Both the position numbers and the translations under genes were made by a program. The notes below the pieces were generated by a model that saw nothing but the letters and a program-made list of their open reading frames with translations, ran no database searches and had not been told where the DNA came from. 35,935 nt of DNA from an uncultured bacterium (GTDB taxonomy: Bacteria; Bacillota_I; Bacilli_A; Erysipelotrichales; Erysipelotrichaceae), in NCBI GenBank assembly GCA_903919545.1, contig CAIXIN010000162.1, positions 1-35,935 of the forward strand, given 5' to 3'. Positions 9,118 to 18,640 of this stretch are shown here, one piece after another. The first letter of the stretch is position 1; each line of letters starts with the position of its first letter.

Positions 9118-10195
9118 AATAGAGGTATTTCACAAGGAAACTGAGCTTAGGATGATTTCTCATCTTGACCACAACGATTGCGAATAATAAAGATGAGATA
9201 AACACAAACAAGAATCTAATCACACTAAGAAAGGCTGAATAATCTTGAAAATATAGTGGGAAAACAATATTGAATAGGATTAGAAACAATGGATGACTAA
9301 AGAAGATGACTGTACTTGAATCTCTAATGAATTTATAATCCCATTGAAACTTAAAATCTAATCCTAATAAGAACTGAAACCCAAAATACGCTGTTGGGAT
9401 CAAGCCAATCATGATGTTGTAGTCATTGGGTTGAGAATAGAACCTTAGTGAGAAGGCTTCCCAAGTAAGAAATAGTAACGAAATCAAAGTATAGATGCCT
9501 GCTTTTAAAAGTCTTAGATGATGTTCACGTTGACTCATTACTGCTCCCAAGGTCACAAAAAACAAGGCAAAAAGAAGTCCATTGCGTGTGGTATTCATTA
9601 AGAAGAAAATGGTTTTATAAAATGCTACTAACCAAGGTAATCCTTGAACCAAACCAAAATATGAATCTCCAAACATCCCTACGAGATAAAACACTAGGGC
9701 TATTCCTAAGAGTTTATTCAAACCAATTTTAGGTCCTAAATAACTTAAGATCGTCAAGGAAAAAATAACGGATGGGAAAAACCATAGATGAAGATAGGTC
9801 CCATAGATGGTAGCCCAATAGGTATAAGCTACTATAAACAAAGGCAAAGGAATAGTTGAGCCAATGTAGTAACGATTAACCACATCGAATAGATACACTA
9901 AGCTCCATACCAAATACACCGCTAAGAGTCGTTTAATGGTCTTATAGTAATATTCGTTGACTGTAAATCTTCCAATCTTAATCGTTGTGTTTCCTCGCTT
10001 ATAATAGAATAAATAACCCGAAATCATAAAAAACATAGGTACAGCATTTCTAGAGAGAATTTGGACCAATATAAAGTTAGGTGTAATACTGATTGATTTT
10101 AAAGGTGAGGTATGAACCGCAATGACAAAAATAGCCAAAATAAACTTGCCTACATCCAAACCATTCGCGTGCTTGTGGTGGATTCGTGAACTCAT
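9116..10195 (-). CDS. Acyltransferase family 3 membrane protein
   Basis: Multi-TM; 'GLDVGKFILAIFVIAVHTSPL...RNAVPMFFMISGYLFYYK' motif typical of acyltransferase-3/OafA/WecH-like proteins. Confidence 0.85.
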   Translation of the reverse strand: MSSRIHHKHANGLDVGKFILAIFVIAVHTSPLKSISITPNFILVQILSRNAVPMFFMISGYLFYYKRGNTTIKIGRFTVNEYYYKTIKRLLAVYLVWSLVYLFDVVNRYYIGSTIPLPLFIVAYTYWATIYGTYLHLWFFPSVIFSLTILSYLGPKIGLNKLLGIALVFYLVGMFGDSYFGLVQGLPWLVAFYKTIFFLMNTTRNGLLFALFFVTLGAVMSQREHHLRLLKAGIYTLISLLFLTWEAFSLRFYSQPNDYNIMIGLIPTAYFGFQFLLGLDFKFQWDYKFIRDSSTVIFFSHPLFLILFNIVFPLYFQDYSAFLSVIRFLFVFISSLLFAIVVVKMRNHPKLSFLVKYLY

Positions 10196-10358
10196 GAGAC
10201 CTCTTTCGATTTAGGTTAAGGTTAGTTTATTCGAAAAAAGACCTTTTGTATAGTAGTGAGAAGATAAAGCACATCAATGGGCTCATCTTTTATCAGATTT
10301 TCACAATAGATGATGATGTGTTAAAATAAGGATGCTTATTTTATGAAACGAGGAACGT

Positions 10359-10880
10359 ATGATTCAATCTTATCAAGGAAAATTCCCTCAATTGGGGAAG
10401 AATGTCTATATCGCACCTACTGCGACAGTCGTAGGAGATGTCATCTTAGGGGATGATGTCTCGGTATGGCCTTCAGCAGTCATTAGAGGAGACATGAATA
10501 CGATCATCATCGGGGCTAGAACCAACGTTCAAGATGGGGCTGTGATCCATGTGGATGTGGATACACCTGTTGTCATTGGATGCGATGTCACGATTGGACA
10601 CTTGGCTCACGTTCATGGGGCCAATGTGGAAGACGAAGTGCTCATAGGAAGTGCATCCATCGTTTTAGACAAAGCCCTAGTCAAGACCCATTCGATGGTT
10701 GCGGCTGGTGCCTTAGTTACACCCAATAAAGTTGTTGAATCCAATACCTTGGTTGCAGGAGTACCTGCCATCGTTAAAAGAAATATCACTGAAGATGAAA
10801 TCAAACACATCAGAAGCAACGCTGCTGAATACATAACCATGAAGAATCATTATTTAATTGATCAGAAACAATCAACATAG
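10359..10880 (+). CDS. Gamma-carbonic-anhydrase family (PaaY/YrdA-like) hexapeptide-repeat protein
   Basis: Left-handed beta-helix repeats: 'VYIAPTATVVGDVILGDDVSVWPSAVIRGDMNTIIIGARTNVQDGAVIHV...VTIGHLAHVHG'. Confidence 0.93.
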   Translation: MIQSYQGKFPQLGKNVYIAPTATVVGDVILGDDVSVWPSAVIRGDMNTIIIGARTNVQDGAVIHVDVDTPVVIGCDVTIGHLAHVHGANVEDEVLIGSASIVLDKALVKTHSMVAAGALVTPNKVVESNTLVAGVPAIVKRNITEDEIKHIRSNAAEYITMKNHYLIDQKQST

Positions 10881-10897
10881 GTTTTCAAAATACCACC

Positions 10898-10920
10898 AAA
10901 AAAGCTCTTAGGAGCTTTTT
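10898..10920. terminator. Intrinsic terminator
   Basis: AAAAAGCTC-TTA-GGAGCTTTTT between convergent genes. Confidence 0.75.
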
Positions 10921-10934
10921 ATGTATCATGACTA

Positions 10935-11846
10935 TCATTTTGATAAATCGAATAATGACATCTGTTCATACCCATATCCTTTTTGAGTTGTCTTGATGAT
11001 GTCTTCCATACGATATAGGATCCCATATCGATCACACTCTTGGGTAAAGATAGACCATAACTGCTTAGATCTAGGAGATGAACATGCATATTCATTCCCG
11101 AAGGTTTTGATGTATTGTTCTTTTAATCCTGGGAAAAGAAGATCTAGTTTATTATAATACCACTCTCTTTGATTGGTTCTTAATGTCACCCCAAAATGAG
11201 GCGTCGCATAAATAAATCTCGCATGGTGATCATGGGCCATCCTTACTATGGAACGAATATTTTCAGGTGTATCTTCGATAAATGGTAGTACAGGCATAAG
11301 AAGTACTCCCGCAAATAAGCCCGCATCACTTAAACCTTTGATGGCTTTAAAACGTTCAGAACTTAATGAAACATTTCTTTCTAGCTTCTTTGATAAGGCA
11401 TCATCGCTGGTTGTGATCGTAATGGCAGCTAAAACTGGTGAATGTCGAGATATCTCACACAGTAGGTCGAGATCTCTTAAGATAAGATCACTTTTCGTAA
11501 ATAGACAGACACCAAATCCATATCGATGAAGTAATGCCAAAGCACCACGTGTTAAGCATAGTTCTTTCTCAAAAGGATTATAAGGATCGCTCATTGCCCC
11601 ACTCCCAACAACTCCTTTTTTCGTCTTAGATTTAAGATCTCGTTCGATTAAAGTTAAAGCATTGTTTTTAGCTCTTACCTGATCAAAATCTTCTACTTGA
11701 TAGCATTCGCTTCGACTGTCACAGTAAATACAACCGTGATTACAGCCTTTATAAATGTTCATATTGTAGTTAGCCCCAAACCATTCATTTTCAGCTCTAT
11801 ACTCTGAAATAATGGTTTTGGCGTCGATATATTGGATAGGACTCAT
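10935..11846 (-). CDS. SPL-family radical SAM protein (spore-photoproduct-lyase-like / Rv2578c-like)
   Basis: 'NMNIYKGCNHGCIYCDSRS' CxxxCxxC cluster; 'SDPYNPFEKELCLTRGALALL' typical of this group. Confidence 0.85.
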   Translation of the reverse strand: MSPIQYIDAKTIISEYRAENEWFGANYNMNIYKGCNHGCIYCDSRSECYQVEDFDQVRAKNNALTLIERDLKSKTKKGVVGSGAMSDPYNPFEKELCLTRGALALLHRYGFGVCLFTKSDLILRDLDLLCEISRHSPVLAAITITTSDDALSKKLERNVSLSSERFKAIKGLSDAGLFAGVLLMPVLPFIEDTPENIRSIVRMAHDHHARFIYATPHFGVTLRTNQREWYYNKLDLLFPGLKEQYIKTFGNEYACSSPRSKQLWSIFTQECDRYGILYRMEDIIKTTQKGYGYEQMSLFDLSK

Positions 11847-11849
11847 ACC

Positions 11850-12662
11850 TTAGTTTTGCTTCATAACGAAACCCAATAAAGCAGAATTCAATTCATTAGG
11901 TTTCTCAAATATAGTTACATGACCACAATCAGGAATGATCAAATATTCAGATCCCTTGATTTCATCATGAATGATCTTTGAGAATTTACGTGGTTTCAAA
12001 ATATCATTTTCTCCACAAATGATTAGAGTAGGACATGAGATCGTATGAAGTGATTGAGTCATAGTGACATCTTCCAAAAAAGTCTTATACAGTGAGATCT
12101 GTCCATCAAAGTAAGATGGATCGATCTGTCTCATCGCTATAGCTCTTTTCTCTAGCATTTCCCCATTGTTTTTAATGAATGTATCAGAGTAGATCGTAGG
12201 CATCATCAATTTGAAGAATCTCTCCCCTTCTTTAGCTTTGGCTGCATCGACCCATCCATAAACTAAGCCTTTTAAAACTTCATCAAGTTCACTTACAGAA
12301 TCTATAAGAGAGATGCTTTTCACTCGCGCTGAATGATCAATGGCGATTTTTAGTGCTACCTCACCACCGTAGGATGTCCCTATCAAATGGGCTTGATCGA
12401 TGTGTAGATAATCCATAAGTTCTATAGTGTCATCTGCATGTTGTTTAAATGAATAGATGCCTTCAGGTTTATCTGATCTCAATTGTCCCCTAAAATCATG
12501 AAGTATGATCCTAAATCCTAGTTTTTCGAAAACAGGAACCTGAAAATTCCAACTTGATGTTGAAGCCATTACTCCATTCAGAAAAAACACTACGTTTTCG
12601 CTTTTTGGATTTCCTTTTTCTTCATAGAAGATATTTATACCATTGATGATGACTGCAGGCAT
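11850..12662 (-). CDS. Alpha/beta fold hydrolase
   Basis: 'FFLNGVMASTSSW', nucleophile elbow GTSYGG, 'CGENDILKP', 'IPDCGHVTIFEKP'. Confidence 0.9.
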   Translation of the reverse strand: MPAVIINGINIFYEEKGNPKSENVVFFLNGVMASTSSWNFQVPVFEKLGFRIILHDFRGQLRSDKPEGIYSFKQHADDTIELMDYLHIDQAHLIGTSYGGEVALKIAIDHSARVKSISLIDSVSELDEVLKGLVYGWVDAAKAKEGERFFKLMMPTIYSDTFIKNNGEMLEKRAIAMRQIDPSYFDGQISLYKTFLEDVTMTQSLHTISCPTLIICGENDILKPRKFSKIIHDEIKGSEYLIIPDCGHVTIFEKPNELNSALLGFVMKQN

Positions 12663-12792
12663 CTTGTTCTCCTTTGTATTTTAGTTGTTTATTTACAGTT
12701 CAATGCTTATGATAATGCATCATAATCATCATCGTTGGATGATAAAGAACCATAAAATCTTACCTAAAGTATAGCATAATCCTACTTATGAA

Positions 12793-12822
12793 AAATGCGC
12801 AAGAACTTAGCTCCTGCGCATT
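12793..12822 (-). terminator. Intrinsic terminator downstream of the P-type ATPase
   Basis: Minus strand AATGCGCAGGAGCTAAGTTCTTGCGCATTTTTC. Confidence 0.75.
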
Positions 12823-12830
12823 AATTTAAA

Positions 12831-15419
12831 TTATTTCCCGTTTATTTTAAGCAGTTTCATGACTTCAACAATAAGCAAAGGCATTAGAGAAAGACCAATA
12901 ACGACTTCCCAATGTTGAATATCAATAGGAACCACTTTAAACAGTGTATTAACTCCTGGGATAAACAAAACAGCCAACATCATACTGACATTGATAAGCG
13001 TAGAACCTATCAACCATTTATTGACAAAGAAGGATGTAAACACACTACGAGTATTTGAATGAATATTGTATGAATGAGCCAATTGACTAAAAGCTAGTAC
13101 ACAGAAGGCCATAGATCTACCTAGTTCTAAAGATCCTCCATTGTTTACATCTGAGCCATATAAGAAGGCTATGATGGTCAATACTGCAATCAATGAACCT
13201 TGGTAAACTATACGATAGATCATACCTTTATTTAAGAGGCTTGTATCTCTATTAGGTTTTCTTTTCATGATGCCTTTTTGAGCAGGATCTACGCCTAATG
13301 CCAAGGCAGGTAAACTATCCGTAACAAGATTGATCCATAGAATATGAATAGGAAGTAAAGGAGCACTCCAATTTAACAAGGTCGCAACTAAGATTACACC
13401 AAGTTCACCCACATTACACGAAAGCAAATAACTGATGGCTTTCGCGATATTGTCTCGAATACGACGACCTTCTTCAACCGCATGGACGACCGTAGCGAAG
13501 TTATCATCGGCTAGGACCATATCAGCAGCCCCTTTAGCGACTTCAGTTCCTACGATGCCCATCGCAGCCCCAATGTCTGATTTCTTAAGCGCTGGAGCAT
13601 CATTGACCCCATCCCCAGTCATCGCAACGATTTCCCCTTGTTTCTTCCATGCATCGATGATGCGCATCTTATGTTCAGGAGATACACGTGCATACACTGC
13701 GATATGTCTTACTTCTTTGAAGAGATCATCATCGCTCATTTGATCAAGCTCGACCCCTGTAACGATACGATCTCCATCTTTCATCAAGCCGATCTGACGA
13801 CCTATAGCTTCTGCCGTAGTACGATGATCACCTGTGATCATAACAGCTTGTATCCCAGCACTTCGACATTCCTGAATAGCAACTTTTACTTCTTCTCTTG
13901 GTGGATCGATCATCCCCATTAGTCCAACGAAAGTAAGTTGGTTTTCAACGGAAACATCTCCGTCTTGAACCATCGTCTCTAGTTCTCTTCGAGCAAGTGC
14001 TAAAACACGTAATGCTCTAGATCCCATTTCTTCATTAGCCTTTTGGATATTTTGTTTATCCTGAGCTGTGATTAAACGATCGCTCTCTCCCTCAGCGATA
14101 TGCGTGACGCCACTTAAGACCTCATCCACACCACCTTTGACATAGGCGATAATATGATCTGTTGTTTGATGGATCGTCGTCATTTTCTTACGACCTGAAT
14201 CAAAAGGAACTTCGGCGACTCTAGGATAGCTTTCTCTTATGACTTCTGTTTCTAAATCAGATTGTATGGCCCATTGAGATAAAGCTGTCTCAGTAGGATC
14301 ACCTACCCAAGTTCCATCTACCAAGCGTGCATCATTACATAAGAAAGCACCTTTATGAAGTTCATTTAAGTTGGATTCATAATTGATCCAATAGTCCGTT
14401 ACTGTCATTTTATTTTGAGTTAAGGTCCCTGTCTTATCAGAGCAGATAACTGTCGCTCCACCTAAAGTTTCTACACTGGATAAATTACGAATGATCGCAT
14501 TACGTTTAGCCATACGTTGAACACCCATCGCCATAACGATGGTAGCGACCGCAGGTAAACTTTCAGGAATCACAGCGACTGCCAAACTAACAGACGTTAA
14601 AAACATTTCTAATATATCCCGCTGATTGAAAACCCCAATCGCGAAAATCAAAACGACAGCCAATAACGCCCCTATACCTAAGGCTTTGCCCAAATCATTG
14701 AGTTTCTTTTGAAGAGGAGTTTCTTCTTGGGTAGAGTCATTCAACATAGAAGCAATCTTTCCTACTTCAGTGGACATCCCAATACTTGTAACCAAACCAA
14801 TGGCTCTTCCATAGGTAACATTAGATGAGGCATATGCCATATTCTTACGATCACCTAAAGCTGATTTTTCACTTAAAACAAAATCTGCACTCTTATCGAC
14901 AGGAACAGATTCTCCTGTCAATGAAGATTCTTGTATCTGACAACTGGATGTTTTGACCAACCTCACATCGGCTGCTACCTTGTCTCCAGCTTCTAAAAGT
15001 AAGATATCTCCTACGACTACCTCTTTAGAAGCAATGATCACTTCTTGTCCATTACGTCGAACTTTCGCCATAGGGGCAGACATTTCCTTAAGAGCCGCTA
15101 ATGCTTTCTCAGCCTTGTTTTCTTGAAGTATTCCCAATACAGCATTCAAAATAACAATGGCCATAATAATGGCTGCATCCGTAACTTCTCCCATAAACGC
15201 AGAAATAACAGCTGCAACGATCAAGATCAAGATCATCGCATCATCGAATTGTTCAAGAAAGAGTTTTATGAATGACTTTTTCTTGCCTTCTTCGAGTTTG
15301 TTTTCCCCATTTTGCGTTCTCGAATCGAGAACTTCTTGCGTACTCAAACCATTTTGGACATCTGTAGTAGACAATACATCTAACAACGTCTTCTCATACC
15401 ATGCTTTTTGTTTGCTCAT
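12831..15419 (-). CDS. P-type cation-translocating ATPase (PMR1/SERCA-like type II), likely Mn2+ and/or Ca2+ exporter
   Basis: Phosphorylation motif DKTGTLT, 'TGES', 'MTGDGVNDAPALKKSDIGAAMG', cation ATPase N-terminal and C-terminal domains; preceded by a yybP-ykoY-like riboswitch. Confidence 0.95.
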   Translation of the reverse strand: MSKQKAWYEKTLLDVLSTTDVQNGLSTQEVLDSRTQNGENKLEEGKKKSFIKLFLEQFDDAMILILIVAAVISAFMGEVTDAAIIMAIVILNAVLGILQENKAEKALAALKEMSAPMAKVRRNGQEVIIASKEVVVGDILLLEAGDKVAADVRLVKTSSCQIQESSLTGESVPVDKSADFVLSEKSALGDRKNMAYASSNVTYGRAIGLVTSIGMSTEVGKIASMLNDSTQEETPLQKKLNDLGKALGIGALLAVVLIFAIGVFNQRDILEMFLTSVSLAVAVIPESLPAVATIVMAMGVQRMAKRNAIIRNLSSVETLGGATVICSDKTGTLTQNKMTVTDYWINYESNLNELHKGAFLCNDARLVDGTWVGDPTETALSQWAIQSDLETEVIRESYPRVAEVPFDSGRKKMTTIHQTTDHIIAYVKGGVDEVLSGVTHIAEGESDRLITAQDKQNIQKANEEMGSRALRVLALARRELETMVQDGDVSVENQLTFVGLMGMIDPPREEVKVAIQECRSAGIQAVMITGDHRTTAEAIGRQIGLMKDGDRIVTGVELDQMSDDDLFKEVRHIAVYARVSPEHKMRIIDAWKKQGEIVAMTGDGVNDAPALKKSDIGAAMGIVGTEVAKGAADMVLADDNFATVVHAVEEGRRIRDNIAKAISYLLSCNVGELGVILVATLLNWSAPLLPIHILWINLVTDSLPALALGVDPAQKGIMKRKPNRDTSLLNKGMIYRIVYQGSLIAVLTIIAFLYGSDVNNGGSLELGRSMAFCVLAFSQLAHSYNIHSNTRSVFTSFFVNKWLIGSTLINVSMMLAVLFIPGVNTLFKVVPIDIQHWEVVIGLSLMPLLIVEVMKLLKINGK

Positions 15420-15440
15420 GTTGCTCCTTTAAGGTCTAAA

Positions 15441-15550
15441 ATAAAAGACCTTATCATTAAAAAATGATAAAGTCTTGAGATTTTGATACGTCCGGACCTA
15501 AGTCGTGCTGACGAAACGGATCACCCAGTGGGCCTCTACTCCCTTTAACC
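15441..15550 (-). ncRNA. yybP-ykoY (manganese) riboswitch with intrinsic terminator expression platform, upstream of the P-type ATPase
   Basis: Minus strand UUAAAGGGAGUAG-AGGCCCACUGGGU-GAUCCGUUUCGUCAGCACGACUUAGGUCCGGACGUAUC-AAAAUCUCAAGACUUUAU matches remembered yybP-ykoY features (GGGAGUAG loop, GUCA...CCGG loop, CAAGAC closing P1). Terminator GACUUUAUCAUU-UUUU-AAUGAUAAGGUC-UUUUAUUUU at 15441-15474 shares the 3' strand of P1. Confidence 0.85.
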
Positions 15551-15701
15551 TTGATACATTATCACTTTAGTCATCCTTAGTCAAACTTGTGAATACTTTG
15601 AAAAGATTCATAAGTAACGTGTATAACATTAAATTGTCTAGTTTACATTCATCTTAAAAAGATTATGATTATAAGTAGAAGATTCACTCGAAAGGCCATT
15701 T

Positions 15702-17168
15702 ATGAAGGAACTTAAAAAATTGGTTATTTTGCATTCCAATGATATGCATGGAGATTTTTTATCCAAAGACAATCAACAGTTGGTGGGTGGAGTATCGATG
15801 CTTTCAGGTTATGTCACTGATGTACGAGAAAAAGAAGAAAGCGTTTTGTATTGTATCGCTGGGGACATGCTTCAAGGATCTTTAATCGACTCTGAATTCA
15901 AAGGCATCTCTACGATGGAAATCATGAACTATATAGCCCCTGATATAGCCTGTATAGGAAACCATGAGGTAGATTATGGCTTACCTCATCTACTCTTTCT
16001 AGAGAAATATGCTAAGTTTCCCATCATCTCTGCGAACTTTTATCTTAAAAATCAGAACACAAGATTGTTGAATGGTCATCGTTTTATTGAGATCGATGGG
16101 TTGAAGATCTTGTTTATAGGCATCTTAACGGAAGCGATATTAGACTCATTAAAATCAGACAAGTTTATTTCTACCTTCATTGATATAAAGGATGCTGCTT
16201 CTGAGGTCGGTAAGATCTGTGATACCTATCGTACGGTAGATGTTGATCTTACGGTATTATTGACCCATATAGGGTTCGAGAATGATTGTAAACTGGCAGA
16301 GCTTTTGGATCCTGAGTGGGGAGTAGATCTTATTATAGGTGGTCATTCTCATACCATTTTAAAAGAACCCGCAAAAATAAACGATATCCTTGTGACTCAA
16401 GCAGGTGTAGGTACCGCTCAAATAGGACGCTTCGATCTGTTGATTGATAAAGAAACGAATCAAATTCATGAATACACTTGGAAGCTTATCCCCATCAATT
16501 CAGATACTTGTCCAAAGGATACAGTACTCGAACACATCATTACGAGATACAAAGACCAAGTCGATGAAAAATACAATCGTATCTTAACTCACCTATCTCG
16601 AAAACTAACTCATCCAGTTCGCTTTGAAGAGACAGAATTAGGAAATCTTTTTTCTGACATAGGAAAAGACATGTTGGGACTAGATCTTATGATGTTAGGT
16701 TCTGGTGCCATTAGAAAGACAGAATTAGGTCCTAATGTTACAGTTGCAGATCTATACACCATTTTCCCTTTTGCTGAAGCAGTTCATCAGATTAAACTAA
16801 GTGGAGCTCAATTGAAGAGTATTTTCGAGTATATCTTGGTTCCTGAAAAAATGGATCAAACATTTGAAAACTATCAAATTAATCATGGGACCAAGATCAT
16901 CTATGATGCGCAATTAAGAAAGATAACCTGCTTTGAGATCAATGGGCAAGCCATAGATCCTAAGACTCTTTATAAAGTGGGCATACAGACTTATCATTTA
17001 AACAATATGGAGAAATTCTGGAATATCAAAACCAATGATGTGATTGCGAACTTCAGTCCCATTACCTTGTGTACTTCATTCACCAATGTAATCGAAGAGT
17101 ATTTAATGACCCATACCAACCTAAAATCTAAGCTTGAAGGAAGGATTCAAAGAATAAACTTAATTTAG
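15702..17168 (+). CDS. Bifunctional metallophosphatase/5'-nucleotidase (UshA/YfkN-type), no obvious signal peptide
   Basis: 'VILHSNDMHGDF', 'GDMLQGS', 'CIGNHEVDYG', 'IGGHSHT', C-terminal nucleotidase domain 'MLGSGAIRKTELG'. Confidence 0.9.
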   Translation: MKELKKLVILHSNDMHGDFLSKDNQQLVGGVSMLSGYVTDVREKEESVLYCIAGDMLQGSLIDSEFKGISTMEIMNYIAPDIACIGNHEVDYGLPHLLFLEKYAKFPIISANFYLKNQNTRLLNGHRFIEIDGLKILFIGILTEAILDSLKSDKFISTFIDIKDAASEVGKICDTYRTVDVDLTVLLTHIGFENDCKLAELLDPEWGVDLIIGGHSHTILKEPAKINDILVTQAGVGTAQIGRFDLLIDKETNQIHEYTWKLIPINSDTCPKDTVLEHIITRYKDQVDEKYNRILTHLSRKLTHPVRFEETELGNLFSDIGKDMLGLDLMMLGSGAIRKTELGPNVTVADLYTIFPFAEAVHQIKLSGAQLKSIFEYILVPEKMDQTFENYQINHGTKIIYDAQLRKITCFEINGQAIDPKTLYKVGIQTYHLNNMEKFWNIKTNDVIANFSPITLCTSFTNVIEEYLMTHTNLKSKLEGRIQRINLI

Positions 17169-17258
17169 TCTTTATTCATAGATAGCTGTTGGGAGTATAT
17201 TGCTTGAAAAAGTACTTTTAAATTGGCATAGTAGGTCTAGAAAGATGAGTAGAAATAA

Positions 17259-17678
17259 ATGAAAACAACGATAACGATAGAGACCACCATCTCTGCACCT
17301 CTAGAATTGGTTTGGGCTTGTTGGACATTGCCCGAACATATTACCCAATGGAATGCCGCATCTGATGATTGGCACACCCCTACTGCCACTAATGATTTAC
17401 GAGTAGGAGGAAGATTCACATCTAGAATGGAATCTCGAGATGGAAAATTTGGATTTGATTTTTGGGGGATCCATGATGAAGTCCAATTGAACAACTTAAT
17501 AAAAAGCACTATGGGTGATGAACGCATAATGGAAGTCCACTTCTTTCAAGAAGGATCCCAAGTGAAGGTAGTAGAGTCTTTCGAGACAGAAGATGAGAAT
17601 AGTATAGAATTACAAAAACAAGGTTGGCAAGCCATCCTAGATCGATTCAAAAACTATGTTGAATCTAAAGGTAAGTAA
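17259..17678 (+). CDS. SRPBCC / AHSA1-like domain protein
   Basis: 'TTISAPLELVWACWTLPEHITQWNAASDDWHTPTATNDLRVGGRFTSRMESRDG...FDFWGIH'. Confidence 0.9.
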   Translation: MKTTITIETTISAPLELVWACWTLPEHITQWNAASDDWHTPTATNDLRVGGRFTSRMESRDGKFGFDFWGIHDEVQLNNLIKSTMGDERIMEVHFFQEGSQVKVVESFETEDENSIELQKQGWQAILDRFKNYVESKGK

Positions 17679-17680
17679 AA

Positions 17681-18106
17681 ATGATACAACTCAAAAACTA
17701 TATCGACTTCAATGGGAATGCTAAAGAAGCGATTGAATTTTACGTCAAAGCATTTAATATTGAATCACCCCATATTACTCTTTTTAAAGACATCCCGGAT
17801 TCAATGACTGTGAGTGTTGAAAGTGAAAATAGAGTTGCCCATGCGAATCTTAAACTCGCAGGAACACAAATCTTGATCTCAGATACTCAAGTTGAAAAAC
17901 CCGTCCTTGTAGGTGAGAACATTACCTTGTTTATTCAATGTGATGATCTTGATGAACAAAAATCCATTTACGAGAAATTGAAGGTCAATGCTAAGGTAAT
18001 CATTCCCCTATCTGAAACATTTTGGAGTAAGTCCTATGCTTATTTCATAGATCAATTTGGTATAGGATGGCAATTGAATTATGATGAACTTGAAGTGAGT
18101 AAATGA
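17681..18106 (+). CDS. VOC family protein (PhnB/glyoxalase-like)
   Basis: 'YIDFNGNAKEAIEFYVKAFNIE...DQFGIGWQLNYD'; overlapping operon spacing. Confidence 0.88.
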   Translation: MIQLKNYIDFNGNAKEAIEFYVKAFNIESPHITLFKDIPDSMTVSVESENRVAHANLKLAGTQILISDTQVEKPVLVGENITLFIQCDDLDEQKSIYEKLKVNAKVIIPLSETFWSKSYAYFIDQFGIGWQLNYDELEVSK

Positions 18107-18107
18107 T

Positions 18108-18548
18108 ATGCAAAAAATTACGCCTTTTCTATGGTTTGATGATCAAGCAATAGAAGCAGCTCAATTCTATGTATCTATATTTAAAGATTCAAGAATCATT
18201 GATGAGATCGATGAAGATGATTCATCAATCTCTTTTGAGTTGTATGGACAACGTTATATCGCCTTTAATGGAGGTCCTTATTTCAAATTCACTCCAGCAA
18301 TATCCATGTATGTAGATTGTGAGGATCAATCTGAAGTGGATTACTATTGGGATAAGCTTACTGAAGGTGGTGAAGAAAGCCAATGTGGATGGTTGATTGA
18401 TAAGTTTGGTGTCTCATGGCAAGTCGTTCCTTCTATACTAAATGAAGTATTGAATCATCCTGATCCTAAGAAAGCTCAAAAAGCGATGGATGCGATGCTT
18501 AAAATGAAAAAGCTTGATGTCGCTGCTTTAGTTGCTGCTGTTAAATAA
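18108..18548 (+). CDS. VOC family protein (PhnB-like, 3-demethylubiquinone methyltransferase-like domain)
   Basis: 'ITPFLWFDDQAIEAAQFYVSIFKDSRI...FNGGPYFKFTPAISMYVDCEDQSEVDYYWDKLTEGGEESQCGWLIDKFGVSWQVVP'. Confidence 0.93.
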   Translation: MQKITPFLWFDDQAIEAAQFYVSIFKDSRIIDEIDEDDSSISFELYGQRYIAFNGGPYFKFTPAISMYVDCEDQSEVDYYWDKLTEGGEESQCGWLIDKFGVSWQVVPSILNEVLNHPDPKKAQKAMDAMLKMKKLDVAALVAAVK

Positions 18549-18550
18549 GT

Positions 18551-18575
18551 AAGTGTTCTTAAGAACACTTTTTTC
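18551..18575 (+). terminator. Intrinsic terminator
   Basis: AAGTGTTCTTAAGAACACTTTTTT. Confidence 0.75.
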
Positions 18576-18640
18576 TTGATATGGTTTTTTTATCTAATTA
18601 AATTATGATATAGTTTCACTATAACCTTTAGGAGAACTTT

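Noticed and set aside
10613-15432. ORFs 10613-10840 (-), 11248-11529 (+), 13435-13743 (+), 13638-13922 (+), 15157-15432 (+)
   Set aside because: Antisense to confidently identified genes and with no recognisable domains.
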